In this document: in pieces, positions 56,501 through 64,000 of the stretch
Position numbering within the stretch: position 1 is the stretch's first letter
Layout of the letters: each line of letters opens with the position of its first letter
NCBI RefSeq assembly: GCF_007279655.1
Contig: NZ_QKWN01000011.1
Coordinates: 1 to 64,000, forward strand
Origin: Robertkochia solimangrovi
GTDB taxonomy: Bacteria; Bacteroidota; Bacteroidia; Flavobacteriales; Flavobacteriaceae
Direction of reading: 5' to 3'
DNA: 64,000 nt
Program-made: the position numbers and the translations under genes
Notes under the pieces: generated by a model
What the model was told of the DNA's origin: nothing
Databases searched by the model: none
Seen by the model: only the letters and a program-made list of their open reading frames with translations

Positions 56501-57002
56501 CAGGACCTGCAGAAACTGCAAAATTACCTTCTGTGTCGGTAGCCGATCCCTTATTCCGGCCTTTGATCATTACGGTAACTCCCATTAAAGGCACTCCATT
56601 TTCATCGGTTACCTTTCCTGAGATAATTACCTGCATTTTCTGCGTGAGAATGATCCGGTTCTCATTGAAGAAGTCGAATTGGAAGTTCCCATAGTTCATG
56701 GTAGATTCCAGCAATTCCTTAACGGTTGTATTTCCCTTTTTCAATGTCACCTTCGGAAAATCCGTGAAGAGATCAGACAGATAAATAAAAGTGTAATCGG
56801 TCTGCTGCTTAATGATCTCAAACACTTCATCTATAGCGACCTCTTTATCGGTATCGATAACGATCCTAGCATTCTGAGAGAAGGTATATTCGGAAGTAAA
56901 TCCGAATACAGCGGTGCAAAAAAGAAATAGAAAAGTTTTCATAATAGAAAGCATCAGCCTCCCTATTAAAGGGTGGGGGTTTCCCTTAAAATTTAATTTC
57001 AT
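53583..57002 (-). CDS. SusC/RagA-type outer-membrane protein with STN domain
   Basis: A 1139-residue TonB-dependent importer. Signal peptide (to about 43), STN domain (about 45-112), carboxypeptidase-regulatory-like domain (about 127-205), plug with LKDASSAAIYGSRAANG, and barrel. The N-terminal half resembles the SusC at 43433, while the barrels differ, so substrates may differ. It should sense its ligand through FecR. Confidence 0.92.
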   Translation of the reverse strand: MKLNFKGNPHPLIGRLMLSIMKTFLFLFCTAVFGFTSEYTFSQNARIVIDTDKEVAIDEVFEIIKQQTDYTFIYLSDLFTDFPKVTLKKGNTTVKELLESTMNYGNFQFDFFNENRIILTQKMQVIISGKVTDENGVPLMGVTVMIKGRNKGSATDTEGNFAVSAGPDDILIFTYVGFKTQEIPVGSKLSLNVTMEEDVSALDEVVVVGYGETRKKDLTGTVGTMKSEQIEQIRTQSVDQALVGQISGVYVQSTSGAPGAGARVYIRGLSQIRGDNQPLYIVDGVPIITTPNSESLGLINYGERENPLLAINPNDIERIDVLKDASSAAIYGSRAANGVIMITTKRGKRDTAPSFSFNMRSAIQNNINTYDYLGAEEWKGIIKEQAQKTLDNSPYPEAYWSLIYPNQIQILNDPEYFGNADTDWQDLITRDNALWNEYRFNVNGGTQNVSYNVSLGLSDQDGVMIENNFKRYSISSALDANVTDGFKVGTTINYNYSINKSKGFNSLAVGDFRPDLSPYNDDGSYSTYEGSYGEQYTLLGDGMQTRNKSIAKNLLASVYGEIRIVDQLKFKSQINVGVKNDNIDVFSTSKSSNSLFYGLYYDRPGAQLTVQTNENWVTSFNNTLSYNKTFGGKHTLDAVLGISWDRSRYDADSQNYRGFPDDNILTDINSASYFDSAESESIEQGLNSMFGRINYNYADKYLATFTARRDGSTKFGPDNRYGFFPSGALAWNMHNEDFMKNASFLDQLKLRASLGKTGSDNLPSFTYLAYYQALENNDSFYGGVNGIAVTGVPNSGIHWEETDQLDLGLEFGLFNNRLVGEVVYYEKNTSGIILFVPVTYETGATSWNANVADVSNKGWEISIGGDLFRTDDFVWNSSINLSTLKNNVDNLYSGNAGTQTGIVEGEPIGTIIGYDVVKIAQTQDEIDAMNQTAPGGTYQSTLLAPGDYIFRDVNGDGIINTSDRTSIGDMNPDLFGGWNNTLSYKNWDFTMNWNFVSGIERAYDGISNFYYVDPQANLTTLVHDTWTADNPDAKYARLGSGTNGYTHTSRSVVDASYIRLRSASIGYRFPSRWFANTGVSGASLVLSGNNLITITDYPGLDPEDANTFSFAGRSTGYANDTGLAYPQSRTFTLSVNVKF

Positions 57003-57102
57003 AAATTTGGATGTTTTGGTTAGTTGGACTTGATTAATTAAAACACAAAAGGGAAATTCCGGAGCGTTTTGTGGAAGATTCGTGCCGGACTCCCTTTATT
57101 TT

Positions 57103-58251
57103 TTATAGTATTATCACCTTATTTTCATAGACTTCATATTTAAAATTACTGGTTGATTGCATGATCATTAGAATCTCTTCAAGATGTTGTTCCCGTTTGA
57201 ATACTCCATTGAATTGAAGTGATCTGTATTTTTCTGTTTTAAACTGGAATTCGACATTATACCATCTGGACATAACTCTAGCGATCTCATCGAATGCCAT
57301 ATGATCAAAACTAAAGGTACCTTTGATCCAGGAGGTAGCATCATAGGTATTTACACTTTTAACTGAAATGTTCCCCTTTTCAGTGTCTACTTCAGACTGT
57401 TCTCCGGGGATTAGTATCTTTTCACCAATCTTACTTTCCACCTTTACTTTTCCTTCAACCAAGGTTGTTAAAATGGATGATTCTTCCTGATAAGCTTTCA
57501 CATTGAACATAGTCCCCAAAACCGAAACCTTCTGATTTTTATTGATAACTTCAAAACCGTTCCCGGAATTTAAATTACTGGAAGTCACTTCGAAATATGC
57601 CTCCCCATAAATAAGCTCAACAGTCCTTATCTGATGTGTATTAAATTTAACCGGATATTTTATTTGGGTCTCCGAGTTAAGATAAACCATAGTTCCATCG
57701 GAGAGTTCCATTTTAAAATGACCGCCTCTGGGAATTGTGAGTGTATTAAATACCTGCTCTTCGATTTTATCCGCTCCGTGCCTTGTATATTGGAGATTTT
57801 CTCCATCACTTTTAAGGCTCTCATTACTAAATACAACACCTTGTCCTAGTACCACTTCACTCCCATCGTTCAAAGTAAGAACCGCCTTATCTACTCCCGG
57901 CGCGATCTTGGGTGCAGCAACCACTGTATTCTCTGAAGGATCAAACACCTTTTTACCCAGGTATAGAAATACACCTAAGACAAATACTGCTGCCACCGCC
58001 GAAGCAATACGTAAATAGCGAACCTTGACTTTTCTGTTTGCCTTATTTCTTTCGGTTCTGATACGGTCGAGGAAATACTTTTTAGCCTCAAAAGTTTCAA
58101 AATCTGCAAAGAGCAGATCTGAGGAATAATTCAATTCGATATATTCCTTAAATAAAGTATCATTCTGTGAATCCTTTAACAGGTTCTCCAGAGTTTCCAT
58201 CTCCTCTATAGAAATGGATCTTGTCAGATATTTAACTATTAATTCTTCCAA
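57103..58251 (-). CDS. FecR-family anti-sigma factor
   Basis: A 382-residue membrane anti-sigma factor. Cytoplasmic part about 1-75, membrane helix about 80-99 (LRIASAVAAVFVLGVFLYLG; ends given as LRIASA and FLYLG), FecR domain with TIPRGGHFKMELSDG, and a C-terminal STN-like part. It parallels the FecR at 47010 in length and motifs. Divergent from its ECF sigma gene. Confidence 0.92.
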   Translation of the reverse strand: MEELIVKYLTRSISIEEMETLENLLKDSQNDTLFKEYIELNYSSDLLFADFETFEAKKYFLDRIRTERNKANRKVKVRYLRIASAVAAVFVLGVFLYLGKKVFDPSENTVVAAPKIAPGVDKAVLTLNDGSEVVLGQGVVFSNESLKSDGENLQYTRHGADKIEEQVFNTLTIPRGGHFKMELSDGTMVYLNSETQIKYPVKFNTHQIRTVELIYGEAYFEVTSSNLNSGNGFEVINKNQKVSVLGTMFNVKAYQEESSILTTLVEGKVKVESKIGEKILIPGEQSEVDTEKGNISVKSVNTYDATSWIKGTFSFDHMAFDEIARVMSRWYNVEFQFKTEKYRSLQFNGVFKREQHLEEILMIMQSTSNFKYEVYENKVIIL

Positions 58252-58406
58252 AGCTTAGCGCCTGATTACTGGTTCTATATATTAAAGACGAACTCCAATT
58301 TTCTTCCCACTACTTTTATTTAATTTTTTTTTAATATTTATTTAAAATTACTAACCTTTACGACTTGGTGAAGCTCATTAAGCAATGATCATATGAGATT
58401 AAGACT

Positions 58407-59057
58407 ATGAACAAGAGCGATTTCGATAACCGGGATGAATTTATAACCTCCTTAAAAAAAGGTGATGAACAAGCCTACGAACACCTTATGGACACCTATT
58501 ATCAAAGATTATGTGTCTATGCTATAAGTCTTACCAACAATTCCATGGAAGCTCAGGATATCGTTCAAAATGTTTTTTTCAGATTCTGGAAAAAAAGACA
58601 TTTGATCACCATCGAATCTTCCATTAAAGGTTTGTTATATAAGTCGGTGTATAATGAATATATCGATCATTATCGGAAACGTATGAATCTTCTAAGGTTA
58701 GAAGAACGGTATATCGAACACTTGAATACTATTCTGGAAACAGATGATTATGAAAGTAATCACAGACTGATGAATCAGATCTTTAAGATCGTTGAGGCCT
58801 TACCTCCAAAATGCAAAGAAACCTTTCTGTTAAGTAAAAAAGAAGGACTGAGTAATATAGAGATCGCAGATTATATGAAAATCTCCCAGCATACAGTGGA
58901 GCGTCATATCACCAAGGCTTTTAAAATTATTCGCAGTCAGCTACTAAAAGATCCCGCTAAGAATGATCACGATAAGGATCATTTTAAAGGCAGTAATCTT
59001 TTAAAATTTATCTTCAAACCACTTCAAAAGATAAAAAATCCGAATTTTCAGTTATAA
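58407..59057 (+). CDS. ECF RNA polymerase sigma factor
   Basis: A 216-residue sigma factor with region 2 at about 20-90 (AQDIVQNVFFRFWKK) and region 4 at about 130-185 (LSNIEIADYMKISQHTVERH). The C-terminal 25 residues are basic and extend beyond the usual length. It is divergent from FecR and should drive the SusC-SusD-TlpA operon on the minus strand. Confidence 0.92.
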   Translation: MNKSDFDNRDEFITSLKKGDEQAYEHLMDTYYQRLCVYAISLTNNSMEAQDIVQNVFFRFWKKRHLITIESSIKGLLYKSVYNEYIDHYRKRMNLLRLEERYIEHLNTILETDDYESNHRLMNQIFKIVEALPPKCKETFLLSKKEGLSNIEIADYMKISQHTVERHITKAFKIIRSQLLKDPAKNDHDKDHFKGSNLLKFIFKPLQKIKNPNFQL

Positions 59058-59269
59058 TTACCTGATTAAATTATTCCCATGCACCTGTTTTGAATTAGAT
59101 CGATCTAGTCTTTAGCAGAACCTATCATAGACTTTCAGAACAAAAAGAAACTGTTTTCGACACCTGCACATCAGTAATACCGCCTGGTATTTAACTCCTG
59201 AAGGATAATTTTAATAAAAATAATTGTATATTAGTGAATATCAATAACTTATGATTAAAAATTCAAATT

Positions 59270-60805
59270 ATGAACAAACAAGTTTTATCATTAAAATGTT
59301 TGATGGCGGTGTTATTTGCACTTCCATTCCTGATGACTGCTCAGGATAAACCTAACATTTTGATCATTTGGGGAGATGATGTGGGAATGTGGAACATCAG
59401 TGCATACCACCGCGGAATGATGGGTGGAAGTACTCCAAATATTGACCGGATTGCTAAAGACGGGATGATCTTTATGGATCATTATGCCCAGGCGTCCTGC
59501 ACAGCCGGACGTGCAGCTTTTATTACGGGGCAGTATCCTATGCGTACGGGATTAAGCACAGTTGGACTTCCGGGTGCACCACAGGGAATACAGGCTAAGG
59601 ATCCTACACTGGCTGATCTATTAAAGCCTCTGGGATATGCAACCGGGCAATTTGGGAAAAATCATTTGGGAGACCGGGATGAATTTCTTCCTACTGCTCA
59701 TGGATTTGACGAATTCTACGGTATTCTGTATCATTTAAATGCAGGAGAATACCCGGAACAGTACGATTTCCCTAAAGATGAACAATTTGTAGAAAGTCAT
59801 AATCTGAAAGAAAGAGGAATCATCCATTCCTATGCGGGAAGCAACGGAAATCAGAAGATTGAAGATCTTGGACCCTGGGGAAAAGAAGTACAGCGGAATC
59901 TCGATCAGGATGTACTCCAACAGTCAAAAAGATTCATTACCGATGCGGTTAAAGACAATAAACCGTTCTTCGTATGGCATAATACCACTCGTATGCACTA
60001 TCGTACCAACCTTAATGATCATTATGACGGGATCACTGGTTATGGAACCTATGCTGATGGTATGAAAGAATTAGATGATGATGTTGGTGAATTACTGGAT
60101 CTTTTGGAATCTTTAGGAGTAGACGAAAATACCATCATTATGTTTTCTACAGATAACGGAGCTGCTTCAAATAGCTGGCCTGATGGAGGAAATCAACCCT
60201 TTCATGGGGAGAAAGGTGCCGGAGGCTGGGAAGGTGGATTCAGAGTTCCGATGCTGGTAAAATGGGACAACCATATCCCTGCAGGTACCGCCACCGGTGA
60301 ATTCATGACCATGGAAGACTGGATCCCTACACTCATGGCTCAGGTAGGACAGAAAGACCTCAAAAGCCAATTATTATCCGGAAAAAAGGTGGGGAATAAA
60401 TCTTTCAAAGTACATCTGGATGGATATGACCAGAGTGATATCATTCTGAATAACGGTAAATCCAAGCGGAAAGAATTCTTTTATTTTACGGAAACTACAC
60501 TTCATGGTATGCGATACGGCGATTGGAAAGTCTTGTTCAAAGATCAGGAGAAATGGTTCAGGGCACCTCAAACGGATCTGAGTACTCCAATCATTATTAA
60601 TTTAAAACTGGATCCCTTTGAAAGATTTGTCAATGCTAGAGGATATGACGAATGGGCCGAGAACAGAAGTTGGGTATTAGGACAAATAGGAACCTATTTA
60701 GGTCAGTTTCTACAAACCTTTAAGGAATTCCCGCCAAGCCAGGAAAGCTATTCTGTGCAACTGGATGATTTTAACGGACTTCTAAAAAAAGTGATCAGTG
60801 ATTGA
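59270..60805 (+). CDS. Type I arylsulfatase-like secreted enzyme
   Basis: A 511-residue exported sulfatase with a signal peptide (about 1-24, ending LMTAQ). Metal ligands start with WGDDVG (Asp36/Asp37). The CTAGR motif (Cys77-Arg81) is the formylglycine site of the cysteine-type (CxAxR), so a maturation enzyme is required; none is in the window. It should remove sulfate esters from a glycan or small molecule. Although it lies 212 bases after the second ECF gene, the spacing suggests its own promoter. Confidence 0.88.
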   Translation: MNKQVLSLKCLMAVLFALPFLMTAQDKPNILIIWGDDVGMWNISAYHRGMMGGSTPNIDRIAKDGMIFMDHYAQASCTAGRAAFITGQYPMRTGLSTVGLPGAPQGIQAKDPTLADLLKPLGYATGQFGKNHLGDRDEFLPTAHGFDEFYGILYHLNAGEYPEQYDFPKDEQFVESHNLKERGIIHSYAGSNGNQKIEDLGPWGKEVQRNLDQDVLQQSKRFITDAVKDNKPFFVWHNTTRMHYRTNLNDHYDGITGYGTYADGMKELDDDVGELLDLLESLGVDENTIIMFSTDNGAASNSWPDGGNQPFHGEKGAGGWEGGFRVPMLVKWDNHIPAGTATGEFMTMEDWIPTLMAQVGQKDLKSQLLSGKKVGNKSFKVHLDGYDQSDIILNNGKSKRKEFFYFTETTLHGMRYGDWKVLFKDQEKWFRAPQTDLSTPIIINLKLDPFERFVNARGYDEWAENRSWVLGQIGTYLGQFLQTFKEFPPSQESYSVQLDDFNGLLKKVISD

Positions 60806-60829
60806 TAAATGAAACAATATAAAAGGATT

Positions 60830-60866
60830 AAGGAGGTTTTGATCATGAATCAAGCCTCCTTTTTTC
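60830..60866 (+). terminator. Terminator after the sulfatase
   Basis: AAGGAGG pairs with CCTCCTT and a T-run follows, with partial pairing (ATC / GAT-like) in the arms. Confidence 0.75.
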
Positions 60867-60956
60867 TAAGGCATTTTAGCATTTAATGTTAGAAGATCAA
60901 TTAATATATCCACACAGTCAACATAAACCTGCCATATACTTACCCCCTATACTTTC

Positions 60957-62114
60957 TCAATTAAAGGAAAAATGTACTTGCCTTTTATAATAGAAATAGA
61001 GCAATGCAAAACCGATCAACGCAAAGAACACACCAGGTACTGCGGTGTGTTCATAGGAATATCCCATTTCTGCTGGAATGCCACCGGCAAAGGCTCCAAT
61101 AGCATTCCCGAGATTAAAGGCTGCTTGTGCCAACGAAGCTCCCAATAATTGACCTCCTTCCGAATTTTTCAGCAACATGATTTGTTGGGGAGCCGATAAA
61201 GCAAAAAGACAGCCCGTTCCCACAAACATCAATGCCACTGAAATTATCGGATGCGATGCCAAAAAGAATATCCCGATAAGCACACAGGCAGCAATGGCCT
61301 GAGTGATCATCGCTATATATTCCGGAGAATACTTATCGGAAAATCTTCCTGCCAGAATATTTCCCGTGACCATTCCCATTCCTGCGATGATCATAATAAA
61401 ACTAAGTGAATCCTCTGAGAAACCGGAAACCTGCGTCATCACTTTACTGATATAGCTGTACCAGCAGAAAATTCCCCCGTTACCAAACATTATTGCCAAA
61501 ATCAAAAGCCATGGCACCCAACTCTTTAAAAACCGAAACTGCCCTTTGAAGCCTGTATCCGGCATAGGAGCCATATAAGGGATCCATCTCCAGAGCGCAA
61601 AGAAAGTGACAAACCCCCAGAGACCTACTAAGCCATAAGTGATTCGCCAACTTATCGTATGGCTAAGGAAGGTACCAACGGGCACTCCGGCAAGATTTGC
61701 TATGGTCATCCCAGAGATCATGGCGGCTACCGCTGCATTTTCCTTTCCTCGCGGGGCCAGTTTACTCGCCACAATCGAACCTACGCCAAAATACGCTCCA
61801 TGGGGCAATCCGGCAATAAAACGGGAACAGGCCATTAACATATAGGTAGAAGCGATGGATGACAACAAATTACCCACACAAAACAAGGCTACCAGAAAAA
61901 GCAAGGTTCTTTTTAGAGGTGTTTTTCGGGCAAAGAGTACAATGGAAGGTGCTCCAACACAAACTCCGATTGCATACCAGGAGATCAATTGACCGGTAAA
62001 AGGGATTGAAACACCAAAGTCGGCTGCTATATCGGGAAGAATTCCCATCATCACGTATTCAGAGATTCCTAAACCCAGGGTTCCCAACGCCAGTGCTAAA
62101 TAACTTTTTTTCAT
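60957..62114 (-). CDS. MFS transporter, AraJ/DHA1-like
   Basis: A 385-residue inner-membrane exporter with 12 predicted helices. The opening LGISEYVMMGILPDIAADFGVS is typical of the DHA1 group (ends LGISEY and DFGVS), and RFIAGLPHGAYFGVG marks the family motif around helix 4. It probably exports a small solute by proton exchange. It stands alone, convergent with the sulfatase and co-directional with the SusD gene beyond. Confidence 0.85.
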   Translation of the reverse strand: MKKSYLALALGTLGLGISEYVMMGILPDIAADFGVSIPFTGQLISWYAIGVCVGAPSIVLFARKTPLKRTLLFLVALFCVGNLLSSIASTYMLMACSRFIAGLPHGAYFGVGSIVASKLAPRGKENAAVAAMISGMTIANLAGVPVGTFLSHTISWRITYGLVGLWGFVTFFALWRWIPYMAPMPDTGFKGQFRFLKSWVPWLLILAIMFGNGGIFCWYSYISKVMTQVSGFSEDSLSFIMIIAGMGMVTGNILAGRFSDKYSPEYIAMITQAIAACVLIGIFFLASHPIISVALMFVGTGCLFALSAPQQIMLLKNSEGGQLLGASLAQAAFNLGNAIGAFAGGIPAEMGYSYEHTAVPGVFFALIGFALLYFYYKRQVHFSFN

Positions 62115-62281
62115 AGGAAATTTCTTATCACTTTGCGGAAGTGATAAAAGCTAAATTTAAAGGTCAAAAGGTGCAAATTTCCTGTAATTATGAAGATAAC
62201 CTTTGTAAAAGCCTATGTAAAAATTGTAAAAATTAAGTTAATTACAACACGGTATCAAATACGAGTTTCTATAAATCAAAT

Positions 62282-62310
62282 AGACCGCCTGATACAAGAT
62301 CAGACGGTCT
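62282..62310 (-). terminator. Minus-strand hairpin after the last SusD
   Basis: AGACCG and CGGTCT, then CTGAT and ATCAG, form an 11-pair stem with one mismatch and a 5-base loop. T-rich sequence follows on the minus strand. Confidence 0.6.
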
Positions 62311-62368
62311 GAAGGATACTAACTCAAATATAATTATCCCTGGTATTTTACAGAGAAACCGCTAAGGA

Positions 62369-63820
62369 TTAATGAATATCCCACCATAATTTGGTGTGAA
62401 GATCATCGGTTCCCTGGATTGCAATGATTGCGTTATAGTTTTCCTCGTTAGCACTTTCTACAGTAGCAGAGTATGCATGACGTACAGGAATTCTTGGATC
62501 AGCAGCAAACTCTGACGGAGTCAATGCAGGTGCATCAAGTCTTCTCCATTCAGCCCATGCTTCAGGTCCGTTCATATAAAGTGCTATCCATTTCTCATAT
62601 GCGATCGCATCGATATCCACTGTGGTATGACTCGCCAGATAATCATCGATATCAGCTGCATCAACACCCCAGTAATCCATAGAAGCTGCAATTCCTTCTT
62701 CGAAAAGGGTTGCCGCATCTGATCCGGTATTCCATCCGTTCAACGCAGCTTCAGCCATAGTCAGCTTCATTTGAGCAGCGGTGAAAATTGGAGTTGGATA
62801 GGTATTATCATCATAAATAATGATCGCAGGAGGGAAAGAGTAATCGGGTACGTTACCATTTACTTTACCATCAGGAGCTCCGACATAAGCTGCATCGATT
62901 CCTCCTGGGAATGCAGGATTTGCATATACAGAATCTCTGGCAGGCTCAGCATACTTGAAAAGTCTTGGATCAAGATTTGAACGAAGCGCTTCCACCATTG
63001 TTTCAGCTACGATATAATCCTCACGAGTCTTAAATCTGTCATGCCATGGGCTATCACTTGCATCATCAGAGGTATAAGGAAATTCGATGTTATCTGCATT
63101 ACTGTCGATATAGTTACCGGAAGCGATAACTTCTTCGAATTTACTTTTAGCAAGTGTAGGATTAACGTGGGAAATTCTAATTGCCAAAGTCATTTTAAGA
63201 GAGTTGGCAAAAATAACCCAACGGTCCATAGAACCACTGAATAAAATATCTCCATCAGGTCCATTTGCATCAAGATCGATCAAATCCAGTGCTTCTTCAA
63301 CCTCTGCGAACATGGTGTTATAAAGTTCTTCCTGAGTATCGAATTTTGGTTGCGGACTGTCAATTCCCTGAAAAGCTTCAGACCAGGGAAGTCCTCCCCA
63401 ACGGTCGGTCATGAATTGAAGGATATAAGCTCTGATAAGCTTAGCTACAGCTACCTGGTTTCCATTATCACCATAGTTTCCTGCTTCATCCATAGTTGCC
63501 TCATCAGTATTCAGTTTGATGATCTCATTAAGGTTCTGAATCGGACCGACATAATAATCATTATAACTATAGGTCAATGTTGAATAGCGAGATTCACCCG
63601 GATATTGTCCTTCAGTGATCTGCTGGGTATAAAGAATACCCGTCATGTTGGTCCCGATAGAAGAGATCGTCTTTTCCGCCTGTGTCAGTAACTGTGAAGT
63701 CACCGCTGCTGTCGGACCATTCGGGTTGTCATTTACATTACCAAAATCTACAGAATCACATGAATATGAAAGTATGGCTGCACCTGACAACAGTGTTATC
63801 TTTTTTAATATGTTTTTCAT
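62369..63820 (-). CDS. SusD-like lipoprotein (SusD/RagB-like_2)
   Basis: A 483-residue surface lipoprotein with lipobox ILSYSCDS (Cys21), followed by NVNDNPNGPT and RWGGLPWSEAFQG, segments that mark the second SusD-like subfamily. The C-terminal EKWIALYMNGPEAWAEWRR (ends EKWIAL and AEWRR) corresponds to the SusD signature. It pairs with the SusC that begins beyond the window end. Confidence 0.88.
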   Translation of the reverse strand: MKNILKKITLLSGAAILSYSCDSVDFGNVNDNPNGPTAAVTSQLLTQAEKTISSIGTNMTGILYTQQITEGQYPGESRYSTLTYSYNDYYVGPIQNLNEIIKLNTDEATMDEAGNYGDNGNQVAVAKLIRAYILQFMTDRWGGLPWSEAFQGIDSPQPKFDTQEELYNTMFAEVEEALDLIDLDANGPDGDILFSGSMDRWVIFANSLKMTLAIRISHVNPTLAKSKFEEVIASGNYIDSNADNIEFPYTSDDASDSPWHDRFKTREDYIVAETMVEALRSNLDPRLFKYAEPARDSVYANPAFPGGIDAAYVGAPDGKVNGNVPDYSFPPAIIIYDDNTYPTPIFTAAQMKLTMAEAALNGWNTGSDAATLFEEGIAASMDYWGVDAADIDDYLASHTTVDIDAIAYEKWIALYMNGPEAWAEWRRLDAPALTPSEFAADPRIPVRHAYSATVESANEENYNAIIAIQGTDDLHTKLWWDIH

Positions 63821-63831
63821 TTGTCTGTTTT

Positions 63832-64000
63832 TTAGAAAGTTAGTTTAACATTCAAACCGAACGAAGAAGTCATTGGTAAATTTCCACCTTCTGCCCAGTT
63901 CACTCCACTTCTTTTCTCTAACTCCGAAGGATCAATCCATGGAAGATCTGAATCGATCAACCAAACGTTGTTACCCAGTACTGATACCTGTGCAGAATCA
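63832..64000 (-). CDS. SusC/RagA-type outer-membrane protein, C-terminal fragment
   Basis: Only the last 55 codons are in the window. The frame ends in FGLNVKLTF at a stop spanning 63832-63834, the aromatic C-terminal strand of SusC barrels. Upstream residues (WIDPSELEKRSGVNWAEGG; ends WIDPS and NWAEGG) fit the final barrel loops. It belongs with the SusD at 62369. Confidence 0.8.
   Translation of the reverse strand, partial: DSAQVSVLGNNVWLIDSDLPWIDPSELEKRSGVNWAEGGNLPMTSSFGLNVKLTF

Noticed and set aside
1-64000. CRISPR arrays, tRNA genes, rRNA genes, insertion sequences and prophage genes
   Set aside because: None is visible; the only tRNA-like T loop belongs to ssrA and no transposase or integrase motifs were found.

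Overview
The window looks like a chromosome segment of a Bacteroidota bacterium, most likely a flavobacterium. The evidence is four SusD-type lipoproteins with SusC-type TonB receptors (the last receptor cut by the window edge), ECF sigma/FecR pairs, promoters of the TTG / TAnnTTTG type, and a tmRNA whose tag reads GENNYALAA. The genus cannot be named from the sequence. I see no insertion sequence, integrase, CRISPR array, rRNA or tRNA.

Bases 1-8300 are an iron-uptake region. It holds two TonB-dependent siderophore-type receptors, a DUF4198 protein, two small membrane proteins (DUF3325- and DUF3649-like) and a PepSY membrane protein. Both receptor genes carry the same control layout: a 25-base palindrome, a promoter with a 19-base spacer, then a second palindrome in the leader. 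Bases 8360-12132 hold two META-domain proteins, a DUF4136-like lipoprotein, a DUF481 outer-membrane protein and an HdeD-like membrane protein. A Lys1-like dehydrogenase follows on the minus strand, then ssrA (tmRNA).

Bases 13922-18082, just after ssrA, form an AT-rich accessory islet with short palindromic repeats. It carries a saccharopine-dehydrogenase-like gene divergent from an HxlR regulator, a minimal M50-type membrane protease, a small membrane protein and long non-coding stretches. Bases 18083-24579 are a four-gene operon: an unknown secreted protein, an STN-containing TonB receptor, a DUF4249 lipoprotein and a macroglobulin-like secreted protein.

Bases 24980-32368 are a mixed set. 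It includes a ModE-like protein, a siderophore-interacting flavoprotein divergent from an AraC regulator, a broken S41 peptidase gene, an ArsR-AHSA1-DoxX operon, a large lipoprotein, and a TetR regulator with a small membrane protein. Bases 32431-40863 are a Sus-like locus with TetR operators: a secreted phosphodiesterase, SusC without an STN domain, SusD, and two alpha/beta hydrolases downstream.

Bases 40969-59057 contain two tandem paralogous loci. Each has an ECF sigma factor divergent from FecR, then an STN-type SusC, a SusD and one or two lipoprotein thioredoxins of the TlpA type. A Coa1-like gene lies between them. FecR and the STN domain imply substrate-sensing control across the envelope. 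The thioredoxin lipoproteins are the unexplained part and are the best candidate here for an undescribed function. The window ends with a type I sulfatase, an MFS exporter and a further SusD/SusC pair.
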